Source: Pseudomonas sp. MM213 (GTDB lineage: Bacteria; Pseudomonadota; Gammaproteobacteria; Pseudomonadales; Pseudomonadaceae). From it: a stretch of DNA of 64,000 bases. Shown piece by piece: positions 28,945 through 38,290 of the stretch (within the stretch, counting starts at the first letter, position 1; every line of letters starts with the position of its first letter). Made by a program: the position numbers and the translations under genes. The stretch lies in NCBI RefSeq assembly GCF_020423045.1, contig NZ_CP081943.1, positions 5,642,001 to 5,706,000 on the forward strand, given 5' to 3'. The notes beneath the pieces are model-generated. The model searched no databases and was not told where the DNA came from. It saw only the letters and a program-made list of their open reading frames with translations.

Positions 28945-30312
28945 ATGCGCAAAATGATTCTGCAATGCAGCGTTCTGGCCCTGAGCCTGTTGGCCGTCGA
29001 TGTAATGGCTGCGGTGTCGCCGGACGAAGCCAACAAACTCGGTACCAGCCTGACGCCGTTGGGCGCCGAGAAGGCGGGTAATGCCGATGGCTCGATTCCG
29101 GCCTGGACCGGCGGCATCCCGAAAAACGCGGGCGCGGTGGACAGCAAAGGGTTCCTTGCCGACCCGTTCGCCAATGAAAAACCGCTGTTTACCATCACGG
29201 CGGCAACCGTCGACAAGTACAAGGACAAGCTCTCCGACGGCCAGATCGCGATGTTCAAACGCTACCCGGAGACCTACAAGATCCCGGTCTATCCGACCCA
29301 CCGTACAGTGGCCTTGCCAGCGGACATCTACGAGTCGGCCAAGCGCAGCGCGCTGAATGTAACGCCGATCAACGACGGCAATGGCCTGGCCAATTTCACC
29401 GGCAATCGCTACTACGCGTTTCCGATTCCGAAGAACGGCGTTGAGGTGATCTGGAACCACGTTACCCGTTATCACGGCGGTAATTTGCGTCGCACCATCA
29501 CCCAGGCCACGCCGCAGTCCAATGGCGATTTCACGGTGATCCGCTTCAAGGATGAAGTCGCCGTGCCTTCGCTGCTGGGGGACTTGAAACCCGGCAGCGA
29601 CGACAACGTGCTCAGCTACTTCAAGCAGGAAGTCACGGCGCCAGCGCGGTTGGCCGGCAACGTGTTGCTGGTTCACGAGACACTCGACCAGGTCAAGGAA
29701 CCGCGCAAGGCCTGGATCTACAACGCCGGCCAGCGTCGCGTGCGGCGTGCGCCGCAGGTGGCCTATGACGGCGTCGGCACCTCGTCCGACGGGTTGCGCA
29801 CCACCGACAACTTCGACATGTTTTCCGGCGCACCGGATCGCTATGACTGGAAGCTGATCGGCAAGAAGGAAATGTACATCCCTTACAACAGCTACAAGCT
29901 CGACTCGCCCAACCTCAAGTACACCGATGTGATCAAGGCCGGGCATATCAATCAGGACCTCACACGCTACGAGCTGCACCGGGTCTGGGAGGTGGTCGCC
30001 ACGGTCAAGCCCAACGAACGGCACGTGTACGCCAAGCGTCACATGTACATCGACGAAGACAGCTGGCAGGTGGCACTGGCCGATCACTATGACGGTCGCG
30101 GTCAGCTGTGGCGTGTGGCCGAAGGTCATGCCCAGTTCTACTACGATCACCAGGTGCCGGCCTACACCGTTGAAGCGCTGTACGACTTGATCGCCGGTCG
30201 CTACATCGCACTGGGGATGAAGAACGAGGAGAAGCACAGCTTCGAATTCGGCATCGATGCCAAAGCAGGTGACTACACGCCAGCAGCGCTGCGGAGTACA
30301 GGGGTGAGGTAA
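28945..30312 (+). CDS. DUF1329 periplasmic (lipo)protein
   Basis: A 455-residue exported protein with a short signal peptide (about residues 1-22) and no lipobox cysteine. It carries the DUF1329 core (SPDEANKLGTSLTPLGAEKAGNADGSIPAWTGG near the start; PRKAWIYNAGQRRVRRAPQV; YVxYxSYKLDSPNLKY-like region). DUF1329 proteins resemble LolB-type lipid-handling folds and are partners of DUF1302 barrels. ATG 28945 was chosen over ATG 28936 because the AAGG ribosome site overlaps the latter. The operon ends in a terminator at 30334-30362. Confidence 0.87.
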   Translation: MRKMILQCSVLALSLLAVDVMAAVSPDEANKLGTSLTPLGAEKAGNADGSIPAWTGGIPKNAGAVDSKGFLADPFANEKPLFTITAATVDKYKDKLSDGQIAMFKRYPETYKIPVYPTHRTVALPADIYESAKRSALNVTPINDGNGLANFTGNRYYAFPIPKNGVEVIWNHVTRYHGGNLRRTITQATPQSNGDFTVIRFKDEVAVPSLLGDLKPGSDDNVLSYFKQEVTAPARLAGNVLLVHETLDQVKEPRKAWIYNAGQRRVRRAPQVAYDGVGTSSDGLRTTDNFDMFSGAPDRYDWKLIGKKEMYIPYNSYKLDSPNLKYTDVIKAGHINQDLTRYELHRVWEVVATVKPNERHVYAKRHMYIDEDSWQVALADHYDGRGQLWRVAEGHAQFYYDHQVPAYTVEALYDLIAGRYIALGMKNEEKHSFEFGIDAKAGDYTPAALRSTGVR

Positions 30313-30333
30313 TCATTCCTACAGGCTCTACAG

Positions 30334-30362
30334 AAAAAGGTGACTTTGCGGTCACCTTTTTT
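30334..30362 (+). terminator. Intrinsic terminator after the DUF1329 gene
   Basis: The stem AAAAGGTGACT / GGTCACCTTTT with a short loop continues into TTTTTT. It ends the DUF1302-DUF1329 unit before the regulator gene. Confidence 0.9.
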
Positions 30363-30452
30363 ATAGGTGTCGATAAGTGTGTTGAATACTTCTTCAACAA
30401 GCTGTGTAGAGAGGGCTAGGGTGGCGCCACAATTATAAAAAGGCGCACCACT

Positions 30453-33008
30453 ATGACCGCCATGACCCCGTGTCTGGACCGTCCTGGACTTCTGCCCCGT
30501 TTGTCGTCCCATCACCAGTCTCGCGAGCGGCTGATCGAGCCGTTGATGGCCTCGACCGCACGCGTGAAATTGCTCTGTGCGCCGGCGGGCAGTGGCAAGA
30601 GTGCGCTGCTGATCGAATGCCTGTTGCAGGCGCCCGAGCAGTGCCGGGTCTGTTGGTTGCCGTTGGCGGGGGCGCCGATGGAGGCTGCCGATTTTCGGCA
30701 GCGGCTGGCCCACGCGTTGGGATTGGCCGCGGCGGACGAATCCGCATTGCTGTCATCGCTGGCTCAATGGCAGACGCCGACCTGGCTGTGCCTCGATGAC
30801 TATTGCCGCACGCCCAACCCGGAGCTGGACCTGCTGCTCGACCGGTTGCTGGCCATCAGCAGCCCGATGATTACCTGGTGGCTCAGTGGTCGCCGCCGCC
30901 CGCAATGCAATTGGCCACGCTTGTTGCTCGCCGATGAGCTGTACGACTGCGAGCGCGCCACGCTGGCCTTCACTCAAACGGAAATTGCCCGACTGCTGCA
31001 TCATCTGGAGCCGGAGCAGGCAGCGAAACGTGCCAGCAGGATCATCGAACTCAGCGGTGGCTGGTGCGCGGGGGTGCGGATAGCGCTGCTGCAAAAATGC
31101 GACTGGTCGCGCAACGAGTCGCTGCACGGTCGGCCGGACACCCTGCACGATTACCTCGAACACGAATTGTTCGGCATGCTGACCCCGGAGCTGGCGGAAG
31201 CCTGGCGGGTGCTGGCCCATTTGCAGCGATTTAATGCGCGGTTGTGCGACCACCTGTTCGGTGCAGGCGAGGGCGCCCAATGCCTGAGCACGTTGCAGGC
31301 GTTGGGCTGCTTCATCGAGCCCTGGCAGGACTCGACCGACTGGCTGCAGATTTTCACCCCCCTCACGCAATTGATGCGCGAAGAGCAATGGCCGGCGGGA
31401 CGTTCCTGGCATCGCCGCGCTTGTCAGTGGTTCGCCGCCGAACTGGACTGGAAAGCTGCGTTTGAACAAGCCTTGCTGGCCGAAGAGTTCGAGGTCGCGG
31501 TCAGCCTGTTGCAGCATTTCAGTTTCGAGCACCTGTTCGAAGAGCAGACCGTGGTGCTGTTGTTGCGTCTGCATGAACACAAAGGCGACGAGCTGATGCT
31601 TGGCTCGCCGCAACTGGTGGGGTTGATCACCGCGGCGTTGCTGTTTGCCGGGCGGTTCGAGCAGGCGGGTGAGTGCATCGGGCATTTGTCTCGTTTCGCC
31701 CCTCAGCCGTCGGCGTTGCATCAACGGCAGCTGATGGCGCGTTGGCAGGCGATGCAGGGTTGGCTGTTGCATTTGCAGGGGCGCATGGAGCCTTCGCGCG
31801 CGCATTTGCTTGAGGCACTCGACGAACTCGACCCCTCGCTCTGGACGGCTCGGCTGATGTGCCTGTCAGCGCTGACCCAGCAAGCCTTGCTCAGGGGCGA
31901 GCTCGACGTGGCGCAGGCGACCAACCGTGAGGCGTTGTGCCTGGCGCGTGCGCAAGGTTCGCTGGTGTTCGAGGGGCTGCTGGAACTCGATCATGCGCAA
32001 TTGCTCGAGCAGCGTGGAGCGTCCGGCCGGGCTGAAACCCTGCTGGCCAACATGCATGGCTTGCTCGTTCAGCAGCAACCGCTGGCCCAACCGCTGCTGG
32101 GGCGGATTGCCTTGCAGCGCGGACGCTTGAGCCTGTGTCAGGGACGAGAGACGCAGGCGGCCGCGTACTTCGAGAGCGGCTTGCAAATCTGCCTGCGCAG
32201 CCAGGACAAACGCGTGCTTTACGGTTTCCTCGGCCTCGCGCAATTGGCCGCCAATCGCCAGGACTACGCCCAGGCTTTTGTCCTGCTGCGTGACGCCGAA
32301 CGATTGATGCAACAGCGGCGGATTCCAGACACGGTCTACCGCAGTGTTCTGCTGCAATACAGCTGCCATTTCTGGCTACAGCAGGGCCGTCCGGATTTGG
32401 CCCATGAAGCCCTGACCCGGGTGCTGCGCCACTATCACGGCGTCCATGCTCGTCAGGCGCCACCGGCGACGCTGGAGCTGATTCCCGGCCTTGAATACCT
32501 GCTGGTGCTGACCGAAGTGTATCGAGGGCAGGCGCCAAACCCTCTGGTGCAGCTCGAGGCTCAGTTGCACTGGGCGCGCCAACGGGGAATGGCGGGGCTG
32601 CAAGCGCAATTGCACCTGGCGCTGGCAGAAGTGGCCTGGCTGACGGGCGACACGCCTGCCGCTCGCGAGGCGATGCAGGAAGGTTTGGCGCTGGTCGAGC
32701 GCTGCAATCTTCAACAGGCCCTGCGCGATCTGCAATTGCGTCAACCACGCTTGCCGGAGGCGATCGGGCGTACCGAGTCGGGTAACCCTGCTGAACCGTT
32801 GGCTTCGGTCCAGAACCGCTTGAGTCAGCGTGAAATAGAAGTGCTTGAGTTAGTCGCCCTGGGTAACTCCAATCAACAGATAGCTGATCAGTTGTTCATA
32901 TCGTTACATACCGTTAAAACCCATGCGCGGCGGATCAATGGGAAGTTGGGTGTAGAGCGAAGGACTCAGGCTGTGGCCAAAGCCAAAGTTCTGGGGATTG
33001 TTATTTGA
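30453..33008 (+). CDS. LAL-type (MalT-like) LuxR transcription activator
   Basis: An 851-residue large ATP-binding LuxR-type regulator. Walker A is LCAPAGSGKSALL (about residues 41-53) in the NOD/STAND ATPase domain; the middle (about 330-740) is a TPR-like helical region that usually senses a ligand; the C-terminus (about 790-850) is a LuxR helix-turn-helix (LSQREIEVLELVALGNSNQQIADQLF). By analogy with MalT and with LAL proteins next to other DUF1302/1329 loci, it probably activates the two upstream genes in response to an unknown compound. Confidence 0.9.
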   Translation: MTAMTPCLDRPGLLPRLSSHHQSRERLIEPLMASTARVKLLCAPAGSGKSALLIECLLQAPEQCRVCWLPLAGAPMEAADFRQRLAHALGLAAADESALLSSLAQWQTPTWLCLDDYCRTPNPELDLLLDRLLAISSPMITWWLSGRRRPQCNWPRLLLADELYDCERATLAFTQTEIARLLHHLEPEQAAKRASRIIELSGGWCAGVRIALLQKCDWSRNESLHGRPDTLHDYLEHELFGMLTPELAEAWRVLAHLQRFNARLCDHLFGAGEGAQCLSTLQALGCFIEPWQDSTDWLQIFTPLTQLMREEQWPAGRSWHRRACQWFAAELDWKAAFEQALLAEEFEVAVSLLQHFSFEHLFEEQTVVLLLRLHEHKGDELMLGSPQLVGLITAALLFAGRFEQAGECIGHLSRFAPQPSALHQRQLMARWQAMQGWLLHLQGRMEPSRAHLLEALDELDPSLWTARLMCLSALTQQALLRGELDVAQATNREALCLARAQGSLVFEGLLELDHAQLLEQRGASGRAETLLANMHGLLVQQQPLAQPLLGRIALQRGRLSLCQGRETQAAAYFESGLQICLRSQDKRVLYGFLGLAQLAANRQDYAQAFVLLRDAERLMQQRRIPDTVYRSVLLQYSCHFWLQQGRPDLAHEALTRVLRHYHGVHARQAPPATLELIPGLEYLLVLTEVYRGQAPNPLVQLEAQLHWARQRGMAGLQAQLHLALAEVAWLTGDTPAAREAMQEGLALVERCNLQQALRDLQLRQPRLPEAIGRTESGNPAEPLASVQNRLSQREIEVLELVALGNSNQQIADQLFISLHTVKTHARRINGKLGVERRTQAVAKAKVLGIVI

Positions 33009-33157
33009 AGTGTTCGGTATGTTTACGTCTGCATACAAGTTGCGGGGTGTACTAAGTTAATTGAGTTGTTTATAAAGTGGGCGTCGGCCCGTCAATCAGT
33101 GTTTATATTTTTTGAATGTGTTTTGGCCGACTTCCATTATTAGTAAGGATGCTATTT

Positions 33158-33484
33158 GTGAGTAATAAGTTGCTGGAAGAAGTAGGTAAGAAACTGGCTG
33201 AGGTGTTCGGTCATATGGGGTATTCTATTCATGTCGATGAGACCTACCTGAATTCGGTAGTGGTCAATGATGAGGGCAAACAGGTAGTTGATTACTCCGA
33301 GAGTTTGAGCTGGGCTATCATGGAAAAAGTGCAGGCGGATGAGTTGCCGGCTTTCAATGAAGTTTACGCAGGTATCTTTTCCGAACGGTGGACTTTTGAT
33401 AAAGCTGATCGAGTTGTCGGTTTGGATATTATCGATCTTAATAATGCAGGTCGGGTTGTGGTCGAGTCCTACCGAAGCAAGTAA
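33158..33484 (+). CDS. Small protein of unknown function (AT-rich gene)
   Basis: A 108-residue soluble protein that I do not recognise. It starts at GTG 33158 with TAAGGA eight bases upstream; the in-frame ATG at 33149 overlaps that ribosome site. The protein is acidic with SxSWAIMEKVQADELPAFNEVYAG and ERWTFDKADRVVGLDIIDL. Base composition and codon use (for example TTG, GAT, AGT, GTA) differ from the GC-rich neighbours, as does the 150-bp leader. It lies between the LAL regulator and hmgR. Horizontal gain is likely; the role is unknown. Confidence 0.65.
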   Translation: MSNKLLEEVGKKLAEVFGHMGYSIHVDETYLNSVVVNDEGKQVVDYSESLSWAIMEKVQADELPAFNEVYAGIFSERWTFDKADRVVGLDIIDLNNAGRVVVESYRSK

Positions 33485-33509
33485 TCACTGCAGTAGGCTG
33501 ACAACTTAG

Positions 33510-34304
33510 TTAGCCAGTGAAAGCGGATGGCTCATAGCCCATTCGCCAACTCACGGCCCGCGTCGCCGCCAGCAATCGCTGCGCCGCCGGGCCGTTTTCG
33601 TCGGCGTGAAACAGTGACGCCGGGCCAACGATGGTCATGACGGCCACCACATTTCCCACCGCGTTGAATACCGGGGCCGACAACGCATCGACGCCGGGCA
33701 TCAACAAACCATGCACATGGTGCAGGCCGCGCTCGCGGATCTGTTCACACAAGGTCACATAAGCCTGATCGTCCGCCAACGTATGGGAATTGCTTGCCAG
33801 CACTTCCTGCTCGCGCAAATCCACCGTTTCACGCTTGGGCAGATAAGCGCCAAACACCAATCCCGTGGATGAACTGAGCAACGGCAACACAGAGCCCAAT
33901 TGCGTCACCACGGTCACCGCGCGCACCGCCGGTTCGATATGCACCACGGTTGCGCCCTGATTGCCCCACACCGCCAAAAAACACGTTTCATTCAATTCAT
34001 CGCGCAGTTCGGCCAGGGGCAGGGCGGCGACTTTCAGCACGTCCATACTGTTAAGTGCGGCCAACCCCACGCGCAGCGCTTCGCGACCCAGACCGTAATG
34101 GTTGGTGGCGGTGTTCTGTTCGGCAAAACCGCTGGCGATCAACGCCTGTAGATAGCGGTGAACCTTGCTTGCCGGCATCTGCACATGCTCGGCCAGGCGC
34201 GACAGTGAAGTCGATGGCGACAACTCGGCCAGTGCCTTGAGGATGTCGGTGCCGACCTCGGCCGAGCGGACTTTCTGTTTGTCGTTGTTGCGCGGCGTTT
34301 CCAT
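33510..34304 (-). CDS. hmgR: IclR-type regulator of the homogentisate operon
   Basis: A 264-residue IclR-family regulator with N-terminal winged helix (DILKALAELSPSTSLSRLAEHVQMPASKVHRYLQAL, about residues 19-54) and C-terminal effector domain. In P. putida HmgR represses hmgABC and is released by homogentisate; the gene order here (hmgR divergent from hmgA-fahA-maiA) is the same. The shared 165-bp gap contains a likely operator (34366-34392). Confidence 0.92.
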   Translation of the reverse strand: METPRNNDKQKVRSAEVGTDILKALAELSPSTSLSRLAEHVQMPASKVHRYLQALIASGFAEQNTATNHYGLGREALRVGLAALNSMDVLKVAALPLAELRDELNETCFLAVWGNQGATVVHIEPAVRAVTVVTQLGSVLPLLSSSTGLVFGAYLPKRETVDLREQEVLASNSHTLADDQAYVTLCEQIRERGLHHVHGLLMPGVDALSAPVFNAVGNVVAVMTIVGPASLFHADENGPAAQRLLAATRAVSWRMGYEPSAFTG

Positions 34305-34365
34305 GGAGGCAGTCTGATCCCGGGACGAATGGGCGTCTTTATAGCTTGACGGTCAATACCAATCA

Positions 34366-34392
34366 AATTACGTTATGCGTAATTGAATTACG
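34366..34392. promoter_or_regulatory. Probable HmgR operator
   Basis: Between hmgR and hmgA, AATTACG (34366-34372) and its inverse CGTAATT (34378-34384) make a 7-5-7 palindrome, followed after one base by a third AATTACG (34386-34392). HmgR of P. putida is known to bind a palindrome of similar size in this same gap, so this is the best operator candidate. Confidence 0.65.
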
Positions 34393-34469
34393 ATAAAAAT
34401 AACCCAGGCGTGCCGAGACCTCTGCAACAGAGTGACAGGCCATTGCCTACTCCCTGTTCAGGAGGCTCC

Positions 34470-35774
34470 ATGAACCTCGATTCAACGGCGCCCGCGCTGG
34501 CTTATCAGTCCGGTTTCGGCAATGAGTTCAGCAGTGAAGCGTTGCCCGGCGCACTGCCCGTCGGCCAGAACTCCCCGCAAAAAGCCCCATACGGCCTCTA
34601 CACCGAACTGTTCTCCGGCACCGCGTTCACCATGGTTCGCGCCGAAGCGCGGCGGACCTGGATGTACCGCATTCAGCCGTCGGCCAATCACCCGGCGTTC
34701 GTCAAACTGGATCGGCAACTGGCCGGCGGACCGTTGGGTGAAGTGACCCCCAATCGCTTGCGCTGGAACCCGTTGGACATCCCGACCGAGCCCACCGATT
34801 TCATTGACGGGCTGGTGAGCATGGTTGCCAATTCGGCGGCGGAAAAACCGGCCGGAATCAGCATTTACCATTACCGTGCCAACCGCTCCATGGAGCGCGT
34901 GTTCTTCAACGCGGATGGCGAACTGCTGCTGGTGCCGGAGCTGGGCCGCCTGCGCATTGCCACCGAACTGGGTGTGCTGGAACTCGAACCGCTGGAAATT
35001 GCCGTGCTGCCGCGCGGTCTGAAATTTCGCGTCGAACTGCTCGACCCGCAGGCGCGCGGCTACATTGCGGAAAACCACGGCGCGCCATTGCGCCTGCCGG
35101 ACCTCGGACCGATTGGCAGCAACGGTCTGGCCAATCCACGGGACTTCCTGACCCCAGTCGCCCATTACGAAAACCTCAAGCAGCCGACCACCCTGGTGCA
35201 GAAATTCCTCGGCCAGTTGTGGGGTTGCGAGCTCGATCATTCGCCGCTGAACGTGGTCGCCTGGCACGGTAATAACGTGCCGTACAAATATGACCTGCGC
35301 CGTTTCAACACCATTGGCACGGTCAGCTTCGATCATCCGGATCCTTCGATTTTCACCGTCCTGACTTCGCCGACCAGCGTCCATGGCCTGGCCAATCTCG
35401 ACTTCGTGATCTTCCCGCCACGCTGGATGGTCGCCGAAAAAACCTTCCGTCCACCGTGGTTCCACCGCAACCTGATGAACGAATTCATGGGCCTGATCAA
35501 GGGCGAGTACGACGCCAAGGCCGAAGGCTTCGTGCCCGGCGGTGCGTCGCTGCACAGCTGCATGAGTGCCCACGGCCCCGACGGCGAAACCTGCACCAAG
35601 GCAATCAACGCGCAGCTCGCACCCGCGAAAATCGACAACACCATGGCCTTCATGTTCGAGACCAGCCAGGTGCTGCGCCCGAGCCGCTTCGCCCTCGACT
35701 GCCCACAGCTGCAACCCCATTACGACGCCTGCTGGGCCACGCTGCCCGCTACTTTCGACCCGACCCGGAGATAA
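34470..35774 (+). CDS. hmgA: Homogentisate 1,2-dioxygenase
   Basis: A 434-residue cupin-type iron dioxygenase that opens homogentisate to maleylacetoacetate, the central step of tyrosine/phenylalanine breakdown. It starts [19 protein letters not shown]; iron ligands sit in [14 protein letters not shown] (His and Glu) and [14 protein letters not shown] (His). Length matches homologues. ATG 34470 has AGGAGG directly upstream; longer starts are not supported. First gene of hmgA-fahA-maiA, with overlap-scale spacing (3 bp) to fahA. Confidence 0.97.
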   Translation: MNLDSTAPALAYQSGFGNEFSSEALPGALPVGQNSPQKAPYGLYTELFSGTAFTMVRAEARRTWMYRIQPSANHPAFVKLDRQLAGGPLGEVTPNRLRWNPLDIPTEPTDFIDGLVSMVANSAAEKPAGISIYHYRANRSMERVFFNADGELLLVPELGRLRIATELGVLELEPLEIAVLPRGLKFRVELLDPQARGYIAENHGAPLRLPDLGPIGSNGLANPRDFLTPVAHYENLKQPTTLVQKFLGQLWGCELDHSPLNVVAWHGNNVPYKYDLRRFNTIGTVSFDHPDPSIFTVLTSPTSVHGLANLDFVIFPPRWMVAEKTFRPPWFHRNLMNEFMGLIKGEYDAKAEGFVPGGASLHSCMSAHGPDGETCTKAINAQLAPAKIDNTMAFMFETSQVLRPSRFALDCPQLQPHYDACWATLPATFDPTRR

Positions 35775-35777
35775 CCC

Positions 35778-37082
35778 ATGACTCAGACTTCCATCACTCG
35801 TAGCTGGGTTGCCTCCGCCAACGGCCATGTCGACTTCCCCCTGCAAAACCTGCCGCTGGGCGTGTTCAGCGTGAAGGGTTCTGCGCCGCGCAGTGGCGTG
35901 GCGATTGGCGAACACATCTTTGATCTGCAAGCAGCTCTGGACGCCGGCCTGTTCGACGGCGCTGCAAAAGCGGCGGTCGAAGCCACCCGTGGCGGTCAGC
36001 TCAATGCGTTTTTCGAACTCGGCCGCGAGGCTCGTGTTGCCCTGCGTGAGCGCTTGATCGAACTGTTCAAGGAAGGCAGCACCCTGCACGGCAAGATCGA
36101 AGCCCAAGGTGCAAAACTGCTGCCGCTGGCGGCGAACTGCGAGATGCACCTGCCGGCGAAAATCAACGATTACACCGACTTCTACGTCGGCATCGAGCAC
36201 GCGCAAAACGTCGGCAAACTGTTCCGTCCCGACAACCCGCTGCTGCCGAACTACAAGTACGTGCCGATCGGTTACCACGGCCGCGCATCGACCATTCGCC
36301 CGTCCGGCACCGACGTTCGCCGTCCGAAAGGCCAGACCCTGCCGGCCGGTCAGACCGAACCGACCTTCGGCCCGTGTGCACGGCTGGACTACGAACTGGA
36401 ACTGGGCATCTGGATCGGCCAGGGCAACGACATGGGCGACTCGATTGCCATCGGCGACGCCGCCGATCACATCGCCGGTTTCTGCCTGCTCAACGACTGG
36501 TCCGCGCGGGATATCCAGGCGTGGGAATACCAGCCTCTGGGGCCGTTCCTGTCGAAGAGTTTCATTACCAGCATCTCGCCATGGGTGGTGACGGCCGAAG
36601 CGCTGGAGCCGTTCCGTCGTGCGCAACCGGCGCGTCCGGAAGGTGATCCGCAGCCGCTGCCTTACCTGTTCGACAAACGTGACCAGGCCGCGGGTGCCTT
36701 CGACATCGAACTGGAAGTGCTGCTGCTGACCGAAGGCATGCGCGAGCAGAACCTGCCGGCCCATCGCCTGACCCTGAGCAACACCCGACACATGTACTGG
36801 ACCGTGGCGCAAATGGTCGCGCACCACAGCGTCAACGGCTGCCAGTTGCAGGCCGGCGATCTGTTCGGCTCGGGCACTTTGTCGGGGCCGGAAAACGGTC
36901 AATTCGGCAGCCTGCTGGAAATCACCGAGGGCGGTAAAAAGCCGATCGAACTGGCCTCCGGCGAAGTGCGTAAATTCCTTGAGGACGGCGACGAAATTAT
37001 CCTGCGCGCCCGTTGCAGCCGCGACGGTTTTGCCTCCATCGGTTTCGGCGAATGCCGCGGCAAAGTGCTGCCGGCGCGTTAA
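35778..37082 (+). CDS. fahA: Fumarylacetoacetase
   Basis: A 434-residue FAH-family hydrolase that splits fumarylacetoacetate to fumarate and acetoacetate (last step of the pathway). Visible are DFYVGIEHAQNVGKLFRP, YHGRASTIRPSGT, the metal-site ELELGIWIG region, and FLSKSFITSISPWVV. The N-terminal SH3-like domain is present, so this is the full two-domain form. The start is 3 bp after the hmgA stop. Confidence 0.96.
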   Translation: MTQTSITRSWVASANGHVDFPLQNLPLGVFSVKGSAPRSGVAIGEHIFDLQAALDAGLFDGAAKAAVEATRGGQLNAFFELGREARVALRERLIELFKEGSTLHGKIEAQGAKLLPLAANCEMHLPAKINDYTDFYVGIEHAQNVGKLFRPDNPLLPNYKYVPIGYHGRASTIRPSGTDVRRPKGQTLPAGQTEPTFGPCARLDYELELGIWIGQGNDMGDSIAIGDAADHIAGFCLLNDWSARDIQAWEYQPLGPFLSKSFITSISPWVVTAEALEPFRRAQPARPEGDPQPLPYLFDKRDQAAGAFDIELEVLLLTEGMREQNLPAHRLTLSNTRHMYWTVAQMVAHHSVNGCQLQAGDLFGSGTLSGPENGQFGSLLEITEGGKKPIELASGEVRKFLEDGDEIILRARCSRDGFASIGFGECRGKVLPAR

Positions 37083-37094
37083 GAGGAACGGGTC

Positions 37095-37730
37095 ATGGAA
37101 CTCTATACCTACTACCGTTCGACCTCGTCTTACCGGGTGCGTATCGCATTGGCGTTGAAGGGCCTGGATTACCGGGCGCTGCCGATCAACCTGATCGCGC
37201 CGCCGGGTGGTGAGCATCGCCAGCCACCGTATCTGGCGATCAATCCGCAAGGCCGGGTGCCGGCCTTGCGCACCGACGAAGGCGAGTTGCTGATCCAGTC
37301 TCCGGCGATCATCGAGTACCTGGAGGAACGTTATCCACAGGTGCCACTGCTGTCCAAAGACCTCGCCGCTCGCGCGCATGAGCGCGGTGTGGCGGCGGTG
37401 ATTGGCTGCGACGTGCATCCGCTGCACAACGTCAGCGTGCTCAACAGGCTGCGGCAGTTGGGCCACGATGAACCGCAGGTGGTCGAGTGGATCGGGCACT
37501 GGATCAGCCAAGGGCTGGTGACGGTGGAACAGTTGATTGGTGATGAAGGTTATTGCTTCGGCGCTGAACCGGGGCTGGCGGATGTGTACCTGATTCCGCA
37601 GTTGTACGCGGCTGAACGTTTCAACATTTCGCTGGAGGCGTATCCACGGATTCGTCGAGTGGCGACGCTGGCCGCGACGCATCCAGCGTTCATGAAAGCG
37701 CACCCGGCCAATCAGCCAGACACTCCTTGA
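37095..37730 (+). CDS. maiA: Maleylacetoacetate isomerase (zeta-class GST)
   Basis: A 211-residue zeta-class glutathione S-transferase that isomerises maleylacetoacetate to fumarylacetoacetate. The glutathione site opens LYTYYRSTSSYRVRIALALKG (about residues 3-22), in which the serine pair sits at the usual SSCS position, and the cis-proline part PQGRVPALRTDEGELL is intact. It follows fahA by 12 bp and ends the operon, immediately before the 112-bp repeat array. Confidence 0.95.
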   Translation: MELYTYYRSTSSYRVRIALALKGLDYRALPINLIAPPGGEHRQPPYLAINPQGRVPALRTDEGELLIQSPAIIEYLEERYPQVPLLSKDLAARAHERGVAAVIGCDVHPLHNVSVLNRLRQLGHDEPQVVEWIGHWISQGLVTVEQLIGDEGYCFGAEPGLADVYLIPQLYAAERFNISLEAYPRIRRVATLAATHPAFMKAHPANQPDTP

Positions 37731-37747
37731 AAACATCACACCGCCCC

Positions 37748-38290
37748 CTGTAGGAGCGAAGCTTGCTCGCGATGAACGATGACGCGGTGTTCCTGACTGA
37801 CCGCGGCGTCTCAATCGCCAGCAAGCCGGCTCCTACAGGTTCAAATACCGCACAATTCCCTGTAGGAGCGAAGCTTGCTCGCGAAGAACGATAACGCGGT
37901 GTTCCTGACTGACCGCGGCGTTTGAATCGCCAGCAAGCCGGCTCCTACAGGTTCAAATACCGCACAATTCCCTGTAGGAGCGAAGCTTGCTCGCGAAGAA
38001 CGATAACGCGGTGTTCCTGACTGACCGCGGCGTTTGAATCGCCAGCAAGCCGGCTCCTACAGGTTCAAATACCGCACAATTCCCTGTAGGAGCGAAGCTT
38101 GCTCGCGAAGAACGATAACGCGGTGTTCCTGACTGACCGCGGCGTTTGAATCGCCAGCAAGCCGGCTCCTACAGGTTCAATTGCCGCACAATTCCCTGTA
38201 GGAGCGAAGCTTGCTCGCGAAGAACGATAACGCGGTGTTCCTGTGGGACCGCGGTGTTTGAATCGCCAGCAAGCTGGCGCCTGCAGGTTC
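37748..38290. repeat. Five-copy tandem array of a 112-bp REP pair unit
   Basis: The unit start TGTAGGAGCGAAGCTTGCTCGCGA recurs at 37749, 37861, 37973, 38085 and 38197, a constant 112-bp step. Each unit holds an inverted pair: the arm above and, about 60 bp on, TCGCCAGCAAGCCGGCTCCTACAGG; between is GAACGATAACGCGGTGTTCCTGACTGACCGCGGCGTTTGAA (copies 2-4 nearly identical). Copy 1 differs slightly and copy 5 is diverged at its end. The array spans the gap between maiA and the SirB1-like gene, whose stop codon touches the last copy. Not a CRISPR array: the repeats are contiguous and have no unique spacers. Confidence 0.95.

Noticed and set aside
34482..37814. A 1110-codon open frame on the - strand across hmgA, fahA and maiA
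   Set aside because: It is antisense to three well-matched genes, has a composition rich in His/Gln/Arg, and shows no domain; it is an artefact of GC-rich third positions.
37748..38290. The 112-bp array considered as a CRISPR locus
   Set aside because: The units are contiguous copies without unique spacers, each contains an inverted REP pair, and there are no cas genes.
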